A stretch of DNA of 64,000 nt from Galeruca laticollis (taxonomy: Eukaryota; Arthropoda; Insecta; Coleoptera; Chrysomelidae). A program made the translations under genes and the position numbers. Each line of letters starts with the position of its first letter. Position 1 is the stretch's first letter. The notes under the pieces were generated by a model. It was given only the letters and a program-made list of their open reading frames with translations. It was not told where the DNA came from and made no database searches. The stretch spans positions 47,083,813 through 47,147,812 of the forward strand of contig OY998176.1 of assembly GCA_963921935.1 (NCBI GenBank), written 5' to 3'. Shown piece by piece: positions 34,690 to 46,470 of this stretch.

Positions 34690-34800
34690 GAAAGATGTAG
34701 TCTTGCGTCCGATATACGGACTTGAGTTTACAGAGGACGCAGGATTAAATGCAAAAGTCATTCTATCGGATGCAGAAATGATAGTATGATGTATGTGAAG
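34690..34800 (-). repeat. Dispersed repeat family C copy
   Basis: CGTCCGATATACGGAC, GGACGCAGGATTAAATG and GGATGCAGAAATGATAGTA match, inverted, the segment at 11091-11200 and parts of 27480-27535. It sits directly outside the inverted PLE-like repeats. Confidence 0.55.
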
Positions 34801-34831
34801 GATAGTATTTGCTGACTAGTTAGGAATAAAA

Positions 34832-35399
34832 CTAGTGAATATTGGGGGATTGCAGGAAAAAATGGAAAAGATATACTCTTAGCGGAAAATGTCCAAGCTT
34901 TCGAGGATGTTTGTCCTCATCATCATGAAAATGAAAAACAGCAGTTAAATACTGTGGTCAATAAAGAATAATTAGAAATGAAGTTCACAACCTCCGAAGT
35001 GAGGCTAGACTCCATAAAGTTGTAAATTCGTAAACTACAGATCGTAAATTGTGAAATGTTTAACAGGAATTGAGTTAACGGACGGGCAAACCAACCGCAT
35101 CACAGCAACATTTTATAAAATAAAATAAATAATTTCATCTTCATGCGTAACCATTTCCTTGCCGGCGTTGAACATTTCACAATTTACGATCTGTAGTTTA
35201 CGAATTTACAACTTTATGGAGTCTAACCTCACTTCGGAGGTAAGTACACACGTGGTTGTGAACTTGAACTTCATTTCTAATTATTCTTTATTGACCACAG
35301 TATTTAACTGTTGATGAGGACAAACATCCTCGAAAGCTTGGACATTTTCCGCTAAGAGTATATATTTTCCATTTTTTGCTGCAATCCCCCAATATTCAC

Positions 35400-35405
<6 letters not shown>
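34832..35405. mobile_element. Inverted pair of Penelope-like terminal repeats with hammerhead-like motif
   Basis: 34832-35063 and 35183-35405 are inverted copies separated by about 120 bp. From the outside in they read CACTAGTtt/AACTAGTG, AATATTGGGGGATTGCAG, a poly-A/T word, CTCTTAGCGGAAAATGTCC, AAGCTTTCGAGGATG, then the ATTTAACTG and ACCACAGTATT region, and AAATTCGTAAACTAC. At 35313-35338 GATGATGAGGACAAACATCC (one base differs between copies) is followed by TCGAAAGCTTGG, a GATGA-stem-GAAA arrangement. PLEs are known to carry repeated ends, sometimes inverted, with hammerhead ribozymes. No RT lies between the arms, so this is a fragment or a non-autonomous unit. Confidence 0.55.

Positions 35406-35475
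<70 letters not shown>
35406..35475. repeat. (TA)n tract
   Basis: About 35 TA units, directly at the outer end of the PLE-like repeat. Confidence 0.97.
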
Positions 35476-35478
<3 letters not shown>

Positions 35479-35610
35479 AAAATATTATTGATGTTAAATT
35501 TCTTAAGAACAAAAAAAATATTAGTGCTGTGAAAGTAGCACCGAGATAATGGGACGGAAAATAATTTTATCTAGGTTAAGCATGCACGCCGAATCTCTTA
35601 ATTATTACTA

Positions 35611-38070
35611 TACTCGATAGTCGAAATTCTGTAAAGTGACTCATCGCTCTTACTGTCCATAAAATCAGTTGCAGAAGCGAACTTCATGAGCGCATCATTT
35701 TTGAAGGGTTCTTAATAGTCCTAAATAAAAAATAAATAGAAAATGTTCTTGTACGCTCTGGCGTTTAAATTTGAGAGAACAGAAATACGAAATTATTATG
35801 GTAGGTATCATTATGTATATACAGGGTGTTACCAAGAACAATACACATTTTTAAGGATGAGCTATAATAAGATGTATATAAAAAAGTCGATAGTCGAAAT
35901 TCTGTAAAGTGACGTCATCGGTTATCTACCGATTTAAAGTGAACTCCATGAGCGTATCATAGTTTAAGGGTGCGAATACTGAAATATCTGGAATTTCAAT
36001 TTTTAACATTTGAAATAATAACTTATCACAAGTTGTTCATAAGTAAGTTAAAACAAAATAAAAAAATGTTTAAAAGTCAATTCCAACTTACTACTACTAA
36101 AACTAAAAAAAAAGTTGTTTGTCAAGACCAAAATAAATTACCAATAAGTATAGGTATGTTGCGAGGTCACTTGTAAAATGTCTGACTAACTGGAAGCGGT
36201 ATCACTCCCTGGCGACTCCTCAGAATCATCGCTTTCTCCTCCTATATCGATAATGAGTGGTTCCGTCATTACTTCTACACGTATGTCTAAATCCCAAAAC
36301 TTTATTTCTTCTTTTAATACGTGTTGAATACATTTACGCCAACTCTCAGCAGTAACGGTATGCAGCGCCTCGTCAAACAGTTTTTCAACGTCAGCCATTT
36401 TGAATGTACTGTTTTTTCTCGCAACATAATTTTTCACTTGGGCCCAAACCAGCTCGATGGGGTTTAACTCACAGTGGTAGGGAGGAAGTCTAACAACTGA
36501 GACGTTGAAATCTTTCGCCATTTCATCGACAACGTACTTAATATAACTGCTTTTATGTTTCCGTACGAGAGATAATAATTCAACTTTTAGCATTGCCTCG
36601 TTGTGCGGAATGCTTTTACTCTCTAACCAATCAATTATAACCCTCTTGCGGCTAGCTGAAGTAGGTATTTGCTCCAGTCGACGAGAGTGGTATGAAGCAT
36701 TATCCATAACTATCACTGAACCAGGAGTTACCTTTGTTAAAATTGATCTAAACCATGTTTCAAACCGGTTACCATCCATCTCTTCATGGTAATCGACAGT
36801 TTTTTTGGACTGAAAACTTAGTAATCCACCTTCTACAAATCCTTCCTCGCTGCCAATGTGAGTGATAATCAGTCGACGTCCTTTCCCAGAGGGAGCTTTC
36901 AAACCGGAAGAGAAACCCTCCATAAAGGCTTGTCGATTGCTTCGTATATTCATGTCTTGCCACACTTTTGACACAGTGTGGCCTTCATTTAACCATGTTT
37001 CGTCAAGATAATATATGTGCCGTCCTTCGTTACGAAACTGTCGTATCTGTTTTAAATAATTTCTCCTCCATTCCACAATGTCATTTCGTTCAATTAAGGC
37101 ACTGTTTCTACTTCTTGTTTGGTAACGAAAATTCATTAATTTTAAAGTTCGTCTCAAAACTTTATCACTGATGTTTGGTAAAGTATCATCAGCTTCTATT
37201 ACCTTGCTCAATTTAGCTACCGAGGGGATTTCATTCCTAAAATAAAAAGAATGTATTTCCCTACGTATAGCATTCCGTGTTTGGTCGTCCAAAACAATTT
37301 TCTTTCTTCCCCTACTTTCCGGTTTACAGTTTTCACCTCGTTCTCTTGTCAAAGATCCGTCCCGCGATTTCTTTAGAATATTGTATATAGTACTCTCAGA
37401 AACTTTAGTTAAATAACTGCACTTAATCACAGCGTCACTAACACCCAACTGTTTGTCCATGGCACGCAGTCCTTCGTACACATTTAATATGAGGACTTTT
37501 TCTTCCCGAATTAAATTGTTACGATGCCGTTTTTTATCGCCAACACCGCTACACTCCGCCATTATTGTCACTAAATATACCGATATAAATATTACAATAA
37601 ATACCAATAATAACCGATTTATCACACAAAACCACAACACAAATACTGATGTTACGCTCATGAAGAGAATAAACACCTCACATAACTGTTTACTATCACT
37701 GTCTCATTCGCGTAGCTCGATCTATCTATCTCGTTCTCAAAGCCGGAACATTGAAGCGACTCTCCAACATTGTCAAATCGGCGAGTTTTTCACAACAAAC
37801 TTTGCGTTCAAGAAATATACATAAACACTTTATTTCACATTTCAAGTAAACTAATTATTATTAGTCTGCTTGAAATTTGAAATAAATATATTAAATTGGT
37901 ATTGACTTAATTACATTGCATCTTTTGTACCTGAAATATTGACACAATGGATTTGAAGTGTATTTATAAAATACAGCATTTCTCTCTAGAATACATATGG
38001 CAACTGCGCTTTAACCAAAGTGTTGATTAGATAGCTCTGACTCACTTTACACAATTTCGACTATCGAGTA
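35611..38070 (-). mobile_element. DDE transposon carrying the D82E transposase
   Basis: The left end ACTCGATAGTCGAAATTCTGT (35612 on) and the right end, read inverted from 38069, CTCGATAGTCGAAATTGTGT, form inverted repeats of about 30 bp next to TA. A second copy of the left end lies at 35887 (TCGATAGTCGAAATTCTGTA) and continues in parallel with the first (CTTCATGAGCGCATCAT versus CTCCATGAGCGTATCAT). So the left end is partly duplicated, and either 35611 or 35887 is the working boundary. An insertion-like patch with ACAGGGTGTTACC lies between them at 35821. The transposase fills most of the rest. Confidence 0.78.
36186..37562 (-). CDS. Intact DDE transposase, IS630/Tc1/mariner-related, D82E spacing
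   Basis: The frame is open for 496 codons, but the first 38 (hydrophobic, AT-rich) are probably leader. I place the start at the methionine opening MAECSGVGDKKRHRN (37562), giving 458 residues. An N-terminal HTH region (REEKVLILNVYEGLR, then KVSESTIYNILKKS) precedes a basic linker (ESRGRKK). The catalytic blocks are IYYLDETWLN (D187), VIVMDNASYHS (D287) and HCELNPIELVWAQVK (E370). There are exactly 82 residues between the second D and the E, far more than the 34-41 of classical Tc1/mariner. The insert (residues about 300-360) is rich in K, E and R. The tail is acidic (GGESDDSEESPGS). From memory, a group named for DD82E has been described within this superfamily. No stop or frameshift is present, so the gene may be recent or active. 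Confidence 0.9.
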   Translation of the reverse strand: MAECSGVGDKKRHRNNLIREEKVLILNVYEGLRAMDKQLGVSDAVIKCSYLTKVSESTIYNILKKSRDGSLTRERGENCKPESRGRKKIVLDDQTRNAIRREIHSFYFRNEIPSVAKLSKVIEADDTLPNISDKVLRRTLKLMNFRYQTRSRNSALIERNDIVEWRRNYLKQIRQFRNEGRHIYYLDETWLNEGHTVSKVWQDMNIRSNRQAFMEGFSSGLKAPSGKGRRLIITHIGSEEGFVEGGLLSFQSKKTVDYHEEMDGNRFETWFRSILTKVTPGSVIVMDNASYHSRRLEQIPTSASRKRVIIDWLESKSIPHNEAMLKVELLSLVRKHKSSYIKYVVDEMAKDFNVSVVRLPPYHCELNPIELVWAQVKNYVARKNSTFKMADVEKLFDEALHTVTAESWRKCIQHVLKEEIKFWDLDIRVEVMTEPLIIDIGGESDDSEESPGSDTASS

Positions 38071-38179
38071 TATATAGTAGCATAGAACATTAATATTCTC
38101 ATAACAAAAATAATACAGTTAACATAACAGAATGGTTCTGATACTGTAGTGTTTTTCGGTTAAAGAAATAGCGTGACAC

Positions 38180-38590
38180 TGAATTAGTCCTCCATAATCC
38201 GTATGGAAAAGGTGCTATTTAGCCCAGGTAGAAGAGGTTCAACATAAGCTTTAGCTATACCTGAATACAGGAGTCAGAAGCCAATCACGACGGTACTAGT
38301 CACATAATCGGCTTCGATGATGACACTTGCATAAACGCAGGGGGTCGTGGTTTGTCGATTTGGTAATTTCTCAAGAAAATACTTGCAATAAGTGATTTAC
38401 TCTTACCGTGTAATGGGAACAAATCACAAACACTCGGCACTTTTCGATAGGACGGCAAACGAAACTCGAAACGGTATGACTATTAACTTCGGTAACTTAA
38501 ATTCCCTGAATAAACACAGGAAATATCGACACGATAATTGGAGTTGACACCCTAAGAACTTCAAACTGATTCGCTTAAGTATTCGTCGCT
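38180..38590 (+). repeat. Dispersed repeat family D copy
   Basis: Inverted relative to 24060-24540: TGCATAAACGCAGGGGG, AAATCACAAACACTCGGC and ACAATTACGACGGTAC-like words match. 38515-38590 (ACGATAATTGGAGTTGAC, ACCCTAAGAA) matches the 90-bp units at 45983-46162. Confidence 0.6.
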
Positions 38591-38904
38591 GACTTAATCT
38601 GTGTGCGTATGTATCCCTATATTAGTGGTAACCTGTGTATGAATTATCGATGTTAGTGGTATACTGGAATATTGTGGTATACATACACGCGTATACCACA
38701 GTAAAAACAACGATTTTCGTATTCTACGTGGGATTCTGAATCGATCTATACCTACTTTGTATTTTTCGAGTGTATGATGCCATAAATATATTTATAGCAT
38801 ATTGGTCTAAACACTCGTTTAGTGGTAACTTTTCACTTGCTGCGGTGAGCGCCCTCTACATTTTAATAAAATATACGAAAATTGTATAATTGTGGCAACT
38901 TCTT

Positions 38905-39540
38905 GATTTACAATATTTGTGGATACCCAGCAGTTATCTGGCAACTTTCAAGGTTATTTCAGTGGTATATGAAATTTTGATACAGTCTACAAGGAATCTC
39001 CAATTCTTAAGAATTCTCATTTTCGGGCTGTCGCGCTTATCTGGTGTATAAAAGGACTATGCTGCAGGATATTTGTGGTAACTTTTAATTTGTTAGTATG
39101 TTCTTTAGAGGTGTATATAATTTTGGTACAGTTTACAAGAAATTTCCAGTTAATACTTCTCGTCTTCGAGCGTTCGCGTTCATTTGGCGTGTAAAAGGAT
39201 TATGCTGCACGATATTTGTGGTGCCTTTTTAATTATTCGTTTATTTTTAATTGGTGTATATAATTTTGCTACAGTCTACAAGTAATATCGAATTCTTAAT
39301 AATTTTCGTCTTCGAACTCTCGCGCTCATCTGGTGTGTAGAAGGATTTTGCTGCAGGATATTTGTGTTGTGCCGTTTTTTATTTATTCGTATGTTTTTCA
39401 GTAGTGTACATAATTTTGGTACAGTCTACATATAATATCGAATTCTTAATGCTTTTAATTTTCGAGCTCTCGCGTTCATCTGGTGTGTAAAAGGATTATG
39501 CTGCAGGATGTTTGTTGTGCTCTATTTATTTATTCATGTT
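38905..39540. repeat. Minisatellite, 143-150-bp unit, about four copies
   Basis: The block TGTGTAAAAGGATTATGCTGCAGGAT, with variants, recurs near 39047, 39190, 39335 and 39486. Between copies TTTTGGTACAGTCTACAAG, ATCGAATTCTTAA and CTCGCG-TCATCTGG recur in order. The units are diverged (roughly 80-85 per cent by eye). No coding frame is maintained. Confidence 0.88.
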
Positions 39541-42209
39541 TCTTGTACTGTTACCAGTAATTTCTGATAACTTTTTCAAATAATGGGCTATTACTATTTT
39601 TTTTTTAAATTTTTTCTTTGTACTATCATTTCATGTTACTTTTTCAGAAATGATTAGACACATTTTTTTTGATATATAAGTTCTTATTTGTACCTTAATT
39701 TTAATAATAAATTCCAGTTTATTCATCTATGTACGGAGTGTTGAATGGGGACCCTTTGATGTTGAATTTATATCGCGTGATAGTGTCCAATTCACCAATA
39801 CTAGCATTTTTAGCTTTTTCAGTCTACGGTAGCAGTCTTTTATATATAAGATAAACAGGGTGTGCGAAGAGTTTTGCATAAACTAGATGGTGTTGAAATT
39901 TGAAAATTTTGTGGTATTAGGATATTCCTCGGGGGTCTTACTGATTTAAAGTATTTTGGATTTCCTGTAATTTTCACTTCCACTAGAACTTTATGTATCT
40001 CCTTTATTTTAAATAGAAAACCCTGTATATTTATAATATTTAAAATCCACTCTAGGAGTCGATTTTGTAGTTGTATTCTTGATGTCTATTGTTGAAAATT
40101 AGCCTGAAGATCACATTATTATTATTTTTTCTCAGTTTGATGGATGTAGTAGCCAAATGACAGAAATAGAAAAGAACGGCTGATATGTCCGTATCATAAG
40201 TTTTCAAATTCAATGCAACGACAAGGTCAACAAATTTATTTCCATTTTAATTTAAACTTGACTTGAAAATAGAAAAGGGGCATAGAAGCTGGTTTTCCAA
40301 TTTTCTACTGTTTGTTTGTTTACTACAGCCACTCATATCCAAAAAAGTGACTTTTCAGTGACTGTAGTTCTTTTATTATACATAGTAGATATTAAGGTCG
40401 AGATGCTAGAACCAAACTGACTGTTAATACTTTGTTAGAATCGTAAATGCATGTTACCAATCTGTTAATATTTAGTCGTGACTCAAACCTCACCACAAAC
40501 GAAAATGTTGCTCCGTTTACCATTTCGGGAACATATGTTGATGTTTCTATCATTTTTGTAGCCTATCACTTATTGGAAAGGTTTAAACAAAATAAATGCA
40601 AATGCAAAGTATCGTCTTTATGAATTTTAATTCTAACAGCGCATGTTTCATTTGTAACATTATGGTATCAATTCTAAATACGTTGTTATATCAGATACCT
40701 CCCCGACTAAGGTATCATCGATAGCTTCGGATACAACACACCAACAATAACAGAATGCTAACAGACATATGCATGTTTGATACATGTCTGATATCTGTGA
40801 TTGTAGCAACCCGCCCTAATGGTGATTTGAAATGTATAAAGTATATAGGATGCTCTATTGAAAATATATAGGTTTGGTATCACTTCACATACCGGAAGAG
40901 GAAGATTATCCATAATATTTTAGATTGGTAAGTGACCACAAAAAACTCATCCGAAATTTTCAGTTTTCAAATTTATCTGCTCATATGGCAGCATAATATC
41001 TTTAAACTGATATTATCAGTCTCTGATGAAATAAAACACCAAGTTAGTGAGACTCGTTATACAGGGTGTTGATTTAATAATTATATAGTAGATTAAGTAC
41101 TTTTACAGAAACTCGCCTACAAAATATTGAATGGAATCTGTACACCTAACAGACGGTATAATCGATTTAAAAATAAAACCAAAAGATCCGCATCAACACT
41201 CCGAACAGAGATAAATAAAGTGACATTTATAATTAACATGGAGGTACAAATGAGATTAATTTATATATGAGAAAATAAATCTACCAAGGCATTTTTGAAA
41301 AAGAACCACGAAATGATAGTACAAACAAAAAAATTGAAGAGAAAATATAGCAATATCCCATTATTTGGAAAACGTATCACAAATTACTGGTATCAGTACA
41401 AAAAACTCACCTATTCCTGAAGTTATAAACGTGACATCAAAAAATATGTTCTTGGCTATAAAATATCCATTGCACGTGATCATATCACTAAAGTTTCGTC
41501 GTACCAGATTGTTTAAAATATTGGACATTATCCTGTATTGATAATGTTATTCAAAAACATGATTTCAGGATTATGTTTATTCTGTTATATTGGGGTAGCA
41601 ACAACCCGTATTTCAAAACTGGGACTGGGCGTAAAAGAGGAAGATTGCTCAGCCGACATCAAAATATACTGCCTCAAAGAATAATCAGGATGTGTAAGAA
41701 AATGTTTATTCAAAACTGAGATTCTAATTCAAAATTACCCTTAATATGGTTATTAACATAATTAATATAAACGTTATAAAATATAACATGAACAAAACAT
41801 AAGATATAATGTTTGTGTAAGTATCATGAAGTTTTATATTAGTGGCAAAAGAGTGTAAAGGACAGTGCAAACATATTTGTGGAATACGTGTGTAAACATA
41901 TTTCGAAGTTGAATATTTGTGGTAACCGAGTGTTAAAATGCTTACCCAAATATTTGTGGTAACTGTGTAACTATTCCGAAGTTGTATATTTGTGGAAATT
42001 TGTGTTAAAAATGACCTTCGGTGAGGTCAAAAGTTACCACTATAAATTATCATCAAAAACTCCCTTAATTTGGAGGGTATCAAAAAATAAGCCAGATTTC
42101 CTTTATTCACTATTTATACTCTACAATAATATGACACCATCTCTCTTGCTACCACAAATACGTTCTATGCACGGGCTCCACAAATATTGCCATACATATA
42201 AGGGTGTGT

Positions 42210-42210
<1 letters not shown>
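39541..42210. other. Anonymous DNA with element scraps
   Basis: No gene is recognised. ACAGGGTGTGCG at 39857 and CCCTGTATATT at 40021 bound a 170-bp piece that could be a short mariner-like remnant. ATAGGATGCTCTATTG at 40847 and ACAGGGTGTTGATT at 41061 are similar single ends. At 41880-42010 the phrase ATATTTGTGG recurs five times, as in the 39-kb minisatellite. The last 50 bases before 42210 include GGGTGTGTG, which adjoins the LINE tail. Confidence 0.45.
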
Positions 42211-42246
<36 letters not shown>

Positions 42247-42509
42247 CTTTTTTTTTTTTTTTATAGAGGTAGGAAAATACTCTTACGTATCGTCAGGACT
42301 TGGTGTTCTGTCTGGTATGTCGGACTCGGAAGCCTTTTCCAATACCGACTAAAAACCTCCTCTGTCTCCAACCTCTGTTTCCCCCGCGGTACCACCGTTA
42401 GGCATTACTTCGCAGAGGGAGGATCTGGCTATCGCCCTTCCTTCTATAAGTCGAACTCATGGTGGTTTCGTTCTACGAGGTTGTCTGTCTAAATCAAATT
42501 TTTTTTTAT

Positions 42510-45487
42510 TCACGCGTTTCGATTTTTTGCACGTTCTCTTTCTAAACGACGAAGTTCTTGGAGTACCTCTGTTGCAAATCGACTTGTTGCCTCCCAGGCC
42601 TTCTCTGAGGATAGCATAGCTTTCACTAGTGACTCTGGTCGTGTTTTCGAATGAACGGTAGCTTCCCAGTCGCTGCGTATTGTGCTGAAACGGGGACACA
42701 CACAGAACACGTGCTCCGCGTCCTCCCTAACTCCAGGACAGGACGGACATTCTGGAGAGTCCTCATGCTTAAACCGGTGCAAGTATGCTCTAAAGCAGCC
42801 ATGTCCCGAGATCATTTGTGTCAGGTAGTAATTGACCTCGCCATGATCTCGGTTTAACCAAATATCCAATTGTGGTATAATGCGGTACGTCCACCGTCCT
42901 TTTTTTGAAGCGTCCCACAGTATCTGCCATCGCCGTATACTATTCCGCCGTTCTGTTATTCTTTGTACATCAGCGCTCAGCGTAGTTAATCCTTTTTGTC
43001 GGTAAAGAGCACTTCTTACTTCTGCGAGTACTTCGATTGGCAGCATCCCAGCAATAACGTATACTGCATCCTCAGACACTGTGCGAAATGCGCTGACTGT
43101 TCTTAAGGCACTCAGCCGGTAGACTGGCGCGATTTTCCTCCGGGATTCTTGTATACAAAGTGTACCCGCCCAGATAGGTAATCCATATGTGAGAACAGAT
43201 GTAACTACTGACGACAGTAATGCTCTCCTCTTCTGCTTTGGTCCTCCTATGTTGGGCATCAGTCGTGACAGGCTCGCTCTGACTACTGACGCTTTGGCAC
43301 CGACGTGTTCTGCCTGCTTTTTAAAGTTGAGCCTGGCATCGATCATTATCCCCAGATACCGAATGAACGGTTGTGATATAATATCGTGTTCTCCGATACT
43401 CAGCCTGATAGTTTCCACCTGTTTTCTACTAGTGATGAGCACTGCCTCGGTCTTGTGTTCTGCTAACTTTAGGCCAACTGTCTCCATCCATTGTCTGATT
43501 TTCTCGAAAGTGGTGTCAAAGACAAAATTTATCTCTTCCAGATGCTTCGCGACTATCACTATGGCAACGTCGTCAGCGTATGCCACGAGTTTAGCTTCTC
43601 TTGGCAGTGCCAGTTTCAATAGCCCGTCGTACATAATGTTCCACAATAGTGGGCCTTGTACCGAGCCTTGGGGTACACCTCCAGTGACTCTGTGTTCCTT
43701 CGGGCCGTTCTCCGTATCGTATTTTAGTATTCTATTGGTGAAATAACTTTCTACGATCCTTAGTAAATATCGTGGCACGTTCATTTCAATGAGAGCTTTC
43801 ATGATACAATCCCACCTAGCAGTATTGAAAGCGTTCTGGATATCGAATATTGCTACCAGGCAGTACTTCTTTGTACCTCTATACCATCTGGTGCCTGTGA
43901 TTGCGTCCTTGGCCAAGTTGACGACAATGTCAATTGCATCGAGAGTGGAGCAACCTTTTCGGAAGCCATATTGGCTGTCAGAAAGTATCGGTTCGACTGC
44001 TGCTTCGATTCTCCTGTTAATTATGCGTTCCAGAATCTTGCCGGTTGTGTCCAGCATGCAGAGTGGGCGGTATGATTCTGGTTCGTTCGGCGGCTTCTTC
44101 CCTTTTGGGAGGAGTACTAGTCTCTGCTGCTTCCATTTTTGTGGAAAAGTACCTTCTTCAAGACACGCATTATAGACTTCCAGAAACAACGGAGAGGCCG
44201 TTTTGATAGCCAACTTCAATGCGATGTTTGGGATCCCATCTATGCCAGGAGCTTTAGTATTCCCGACTCTGTTACACGCTTCCATCAGCTGGTCCTCTGT
44301 GATACGTGGGATCTCTTCTATCTGATGCTGCTTTGTAAGGTGGTGCATCTTCTTTTGTTGGGGAAACAGCGTGGTCACGATTGTCTCCAGGAGTTTCGGA
44401 CATGTAGGTGATTGCATTGGTTGCCTTTTAAGGTGAGTCATGACTACCTTATAAGGTTTTCCCCATGGGTCGTTTTCTACTTCCTCAATCAGTGTACGCC
44501 AGCATAGTCGTTTAATATCTCCAATGGCCTTACGCAGACTTCTACGTGCGCTTTTGTACTCTGCTACCAGCTCTTCGTATTTCGGTTTTTTGCGACCGCG
44601 CTGTGATGTTCTTCTCTTCATAAGACACTCTTTACGGAGAGTAGCAATGTGGTCGTTCCACCAGTGCATCGATGGTAAGTGACTTATTCCGCGTTTTCGG
44701 GGCATAGTGGCGTCACAGGCTTCCGTTATCCTCTTCATCAGCTCGTCTGACTTACTTTCAGCATTTCTTTTCTTGATTGGCTTGATATCCAGGGCAACGG
44801 TGAATGCAGCATTATCAAAGGCGGCCACTTTCCATCCAATTGTATTAAGCTTCCGGTGCGCTTCTCCAGTAGTTTTCCCAGTAGTCACTTCCCACAGCAA
44901 CGCGCAGTGGTCACTAGCCGTGTAAGTATCCAAAACCCTCCACGAGTAGTCCCCCTTAACGAGTGTGCTGCTGACGAAGGTAAGATCCAATATGGAGCTC
45001 GAGTCACCTCTTATGAATGTTGGTTTATCACCACTATTGAGCAAGACTACGTCCAGTGTCGACATGGCCTCCAGTAGCACTTCACCCCGTGAATTAGTCT
45101 CTTTGCTGCCCCAGTCCACTGCCCAGGAGTTGAAGTCCCCTGCGATTGCCACGGGCGAGTGCTGCTTCGCATCTTCGGTCAATCGGTCTAGGAAGTCGAT
45201 GAATTCGGCTAATGTAAGGCTGGGAGGAGCATAACAGCTGTAGAAATAGATTCCGTTTATCTTCGCCCCCACAAAACCTGCTTCTGTGCTATTAGCAACA
45301 CTCTGAAATGGATACTTACCACAGGACAATATGACCGCTTTAGCGGTACTATCTGTTTCCCACGGTTGAGCAGTAAGGTGTCTGTATGGTTCCGATATCA
45401 ATGCAAGATCTGCCTTCAATTCGCGCACGGTCTGCATGAGCAGATCGTGTGCAGCCTCACAATGGTTGAGGTTAAGCTGTACTATTT

Positions 45488-45491
<4 letters not shown>
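42510..45491 (-). CDS. LINE ORF2: endonuclease, reverse transcriptase, CCHC end (R1 clade)
   Basis: 993 residues with no stop. The N-terminus (MKIVQLNLNHCEAAHDLL) is typical of the R1 clade. Endonuclease: catalytic E in ISEPYR (residue 34), GDFNSW (118-123) and SDHCAL (193-198). Reverse transcriptase, about 400-690: YRPLCMLDTTGK (474 on), YGFRKGCSTLDAI (508), IFDIQNAFN (548), GGVPQGSVQGPLLWN (604) and YADD (638-641). The C-terminal cysteine-histidine motif is CPSC...HVFC (915-930). The length suits the clade (about 1000 residues). All catalytic residues that I can check are present, so the protein could be functional. It would nick the target and copy its own RNA. Its start lies 4 bases inside the end of ORF1. 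Confidence 0.95.
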
Positions 45492-45933
<442 letters not shown>

Positions 45934-45982
45934 ATTTGGTTTTCCTTGGCTGCGGATACTATGTCCATTAACCAGCTTAAAT

Positions 45983-46470
45983 TGACTTAATCTCGATAGC
46001 GGTAAGAACGGCACGATAATTAGAGTTGAAACCCTATGAAAGATACAACTAACTTATTTGAGGATTCTTCAATGACCTAATCTCCATAGCGGTAAGAACG
46101 GCACGATAATTAGCGTTGAGACCCTAAGAAATTTACAACTAACTTACTTGAGGATCCTTCGATGACTGACTTTCTTCAAAAGCTTTTGGTCAGAGGCAAC
46201 CTTTTTTTAGAAACTTTTCCACGAATAATCACGAGAAAGCTAGTTCTTAAAAAATCCATATAAAACTAATGGTGCCATAAATTCACCAATTACGATGTTT
46301 AACTGGAATCCGGGACAGAGGCAATACTAAAGCTATTAAGCACATCGTCCTTTTTTTAGTCGAAAATTAAGGCTGGAGCGTATCGAACCAATCCGGTGTC
46401 AAGGGATATTGTATATTGATTTTCAATGTTCATTGGTCATATGAAACGATGTCCTACACTCCTACGAAAA
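45983..46470 (+). repeat. Repeat family D copy with a 90-bp tandem duplication
   Basis: 45983-46071 and 46072-46162 are two copies of a unit containing ATAGCGGTAAGAACGGCACG, ATAATTAG and ACAACTAACTTA, with a few differences. What follows (CTAGTTCTTAA at about 46243, and the CAATGTTCATTGGTC word at 46424) aligns with the inverted copy at 23745-24170. Confidence 0.72.

Noticed and set aside
36186..37676. Upstream methionine of the D82E transposase (496-residue version)
   Set aside because: The extra 38 residues are almost purely hydrophobic, AT-driven and unlike any transposase N-terminus; the start at 37562 is preferred.
36601..37824. Plus-strand frames, including a 123-codon one at 37453
   Set aside because: They overlap the intact minus-strand transposase or its leader, and show no motif or splice context.
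43189..45234. Plus-strand frames of up to 185 codons opposite the R1-clade ORF2
   Set aside because: They are antisense shadows of a strongly supported minus-strand gene with all catalytic motifs.
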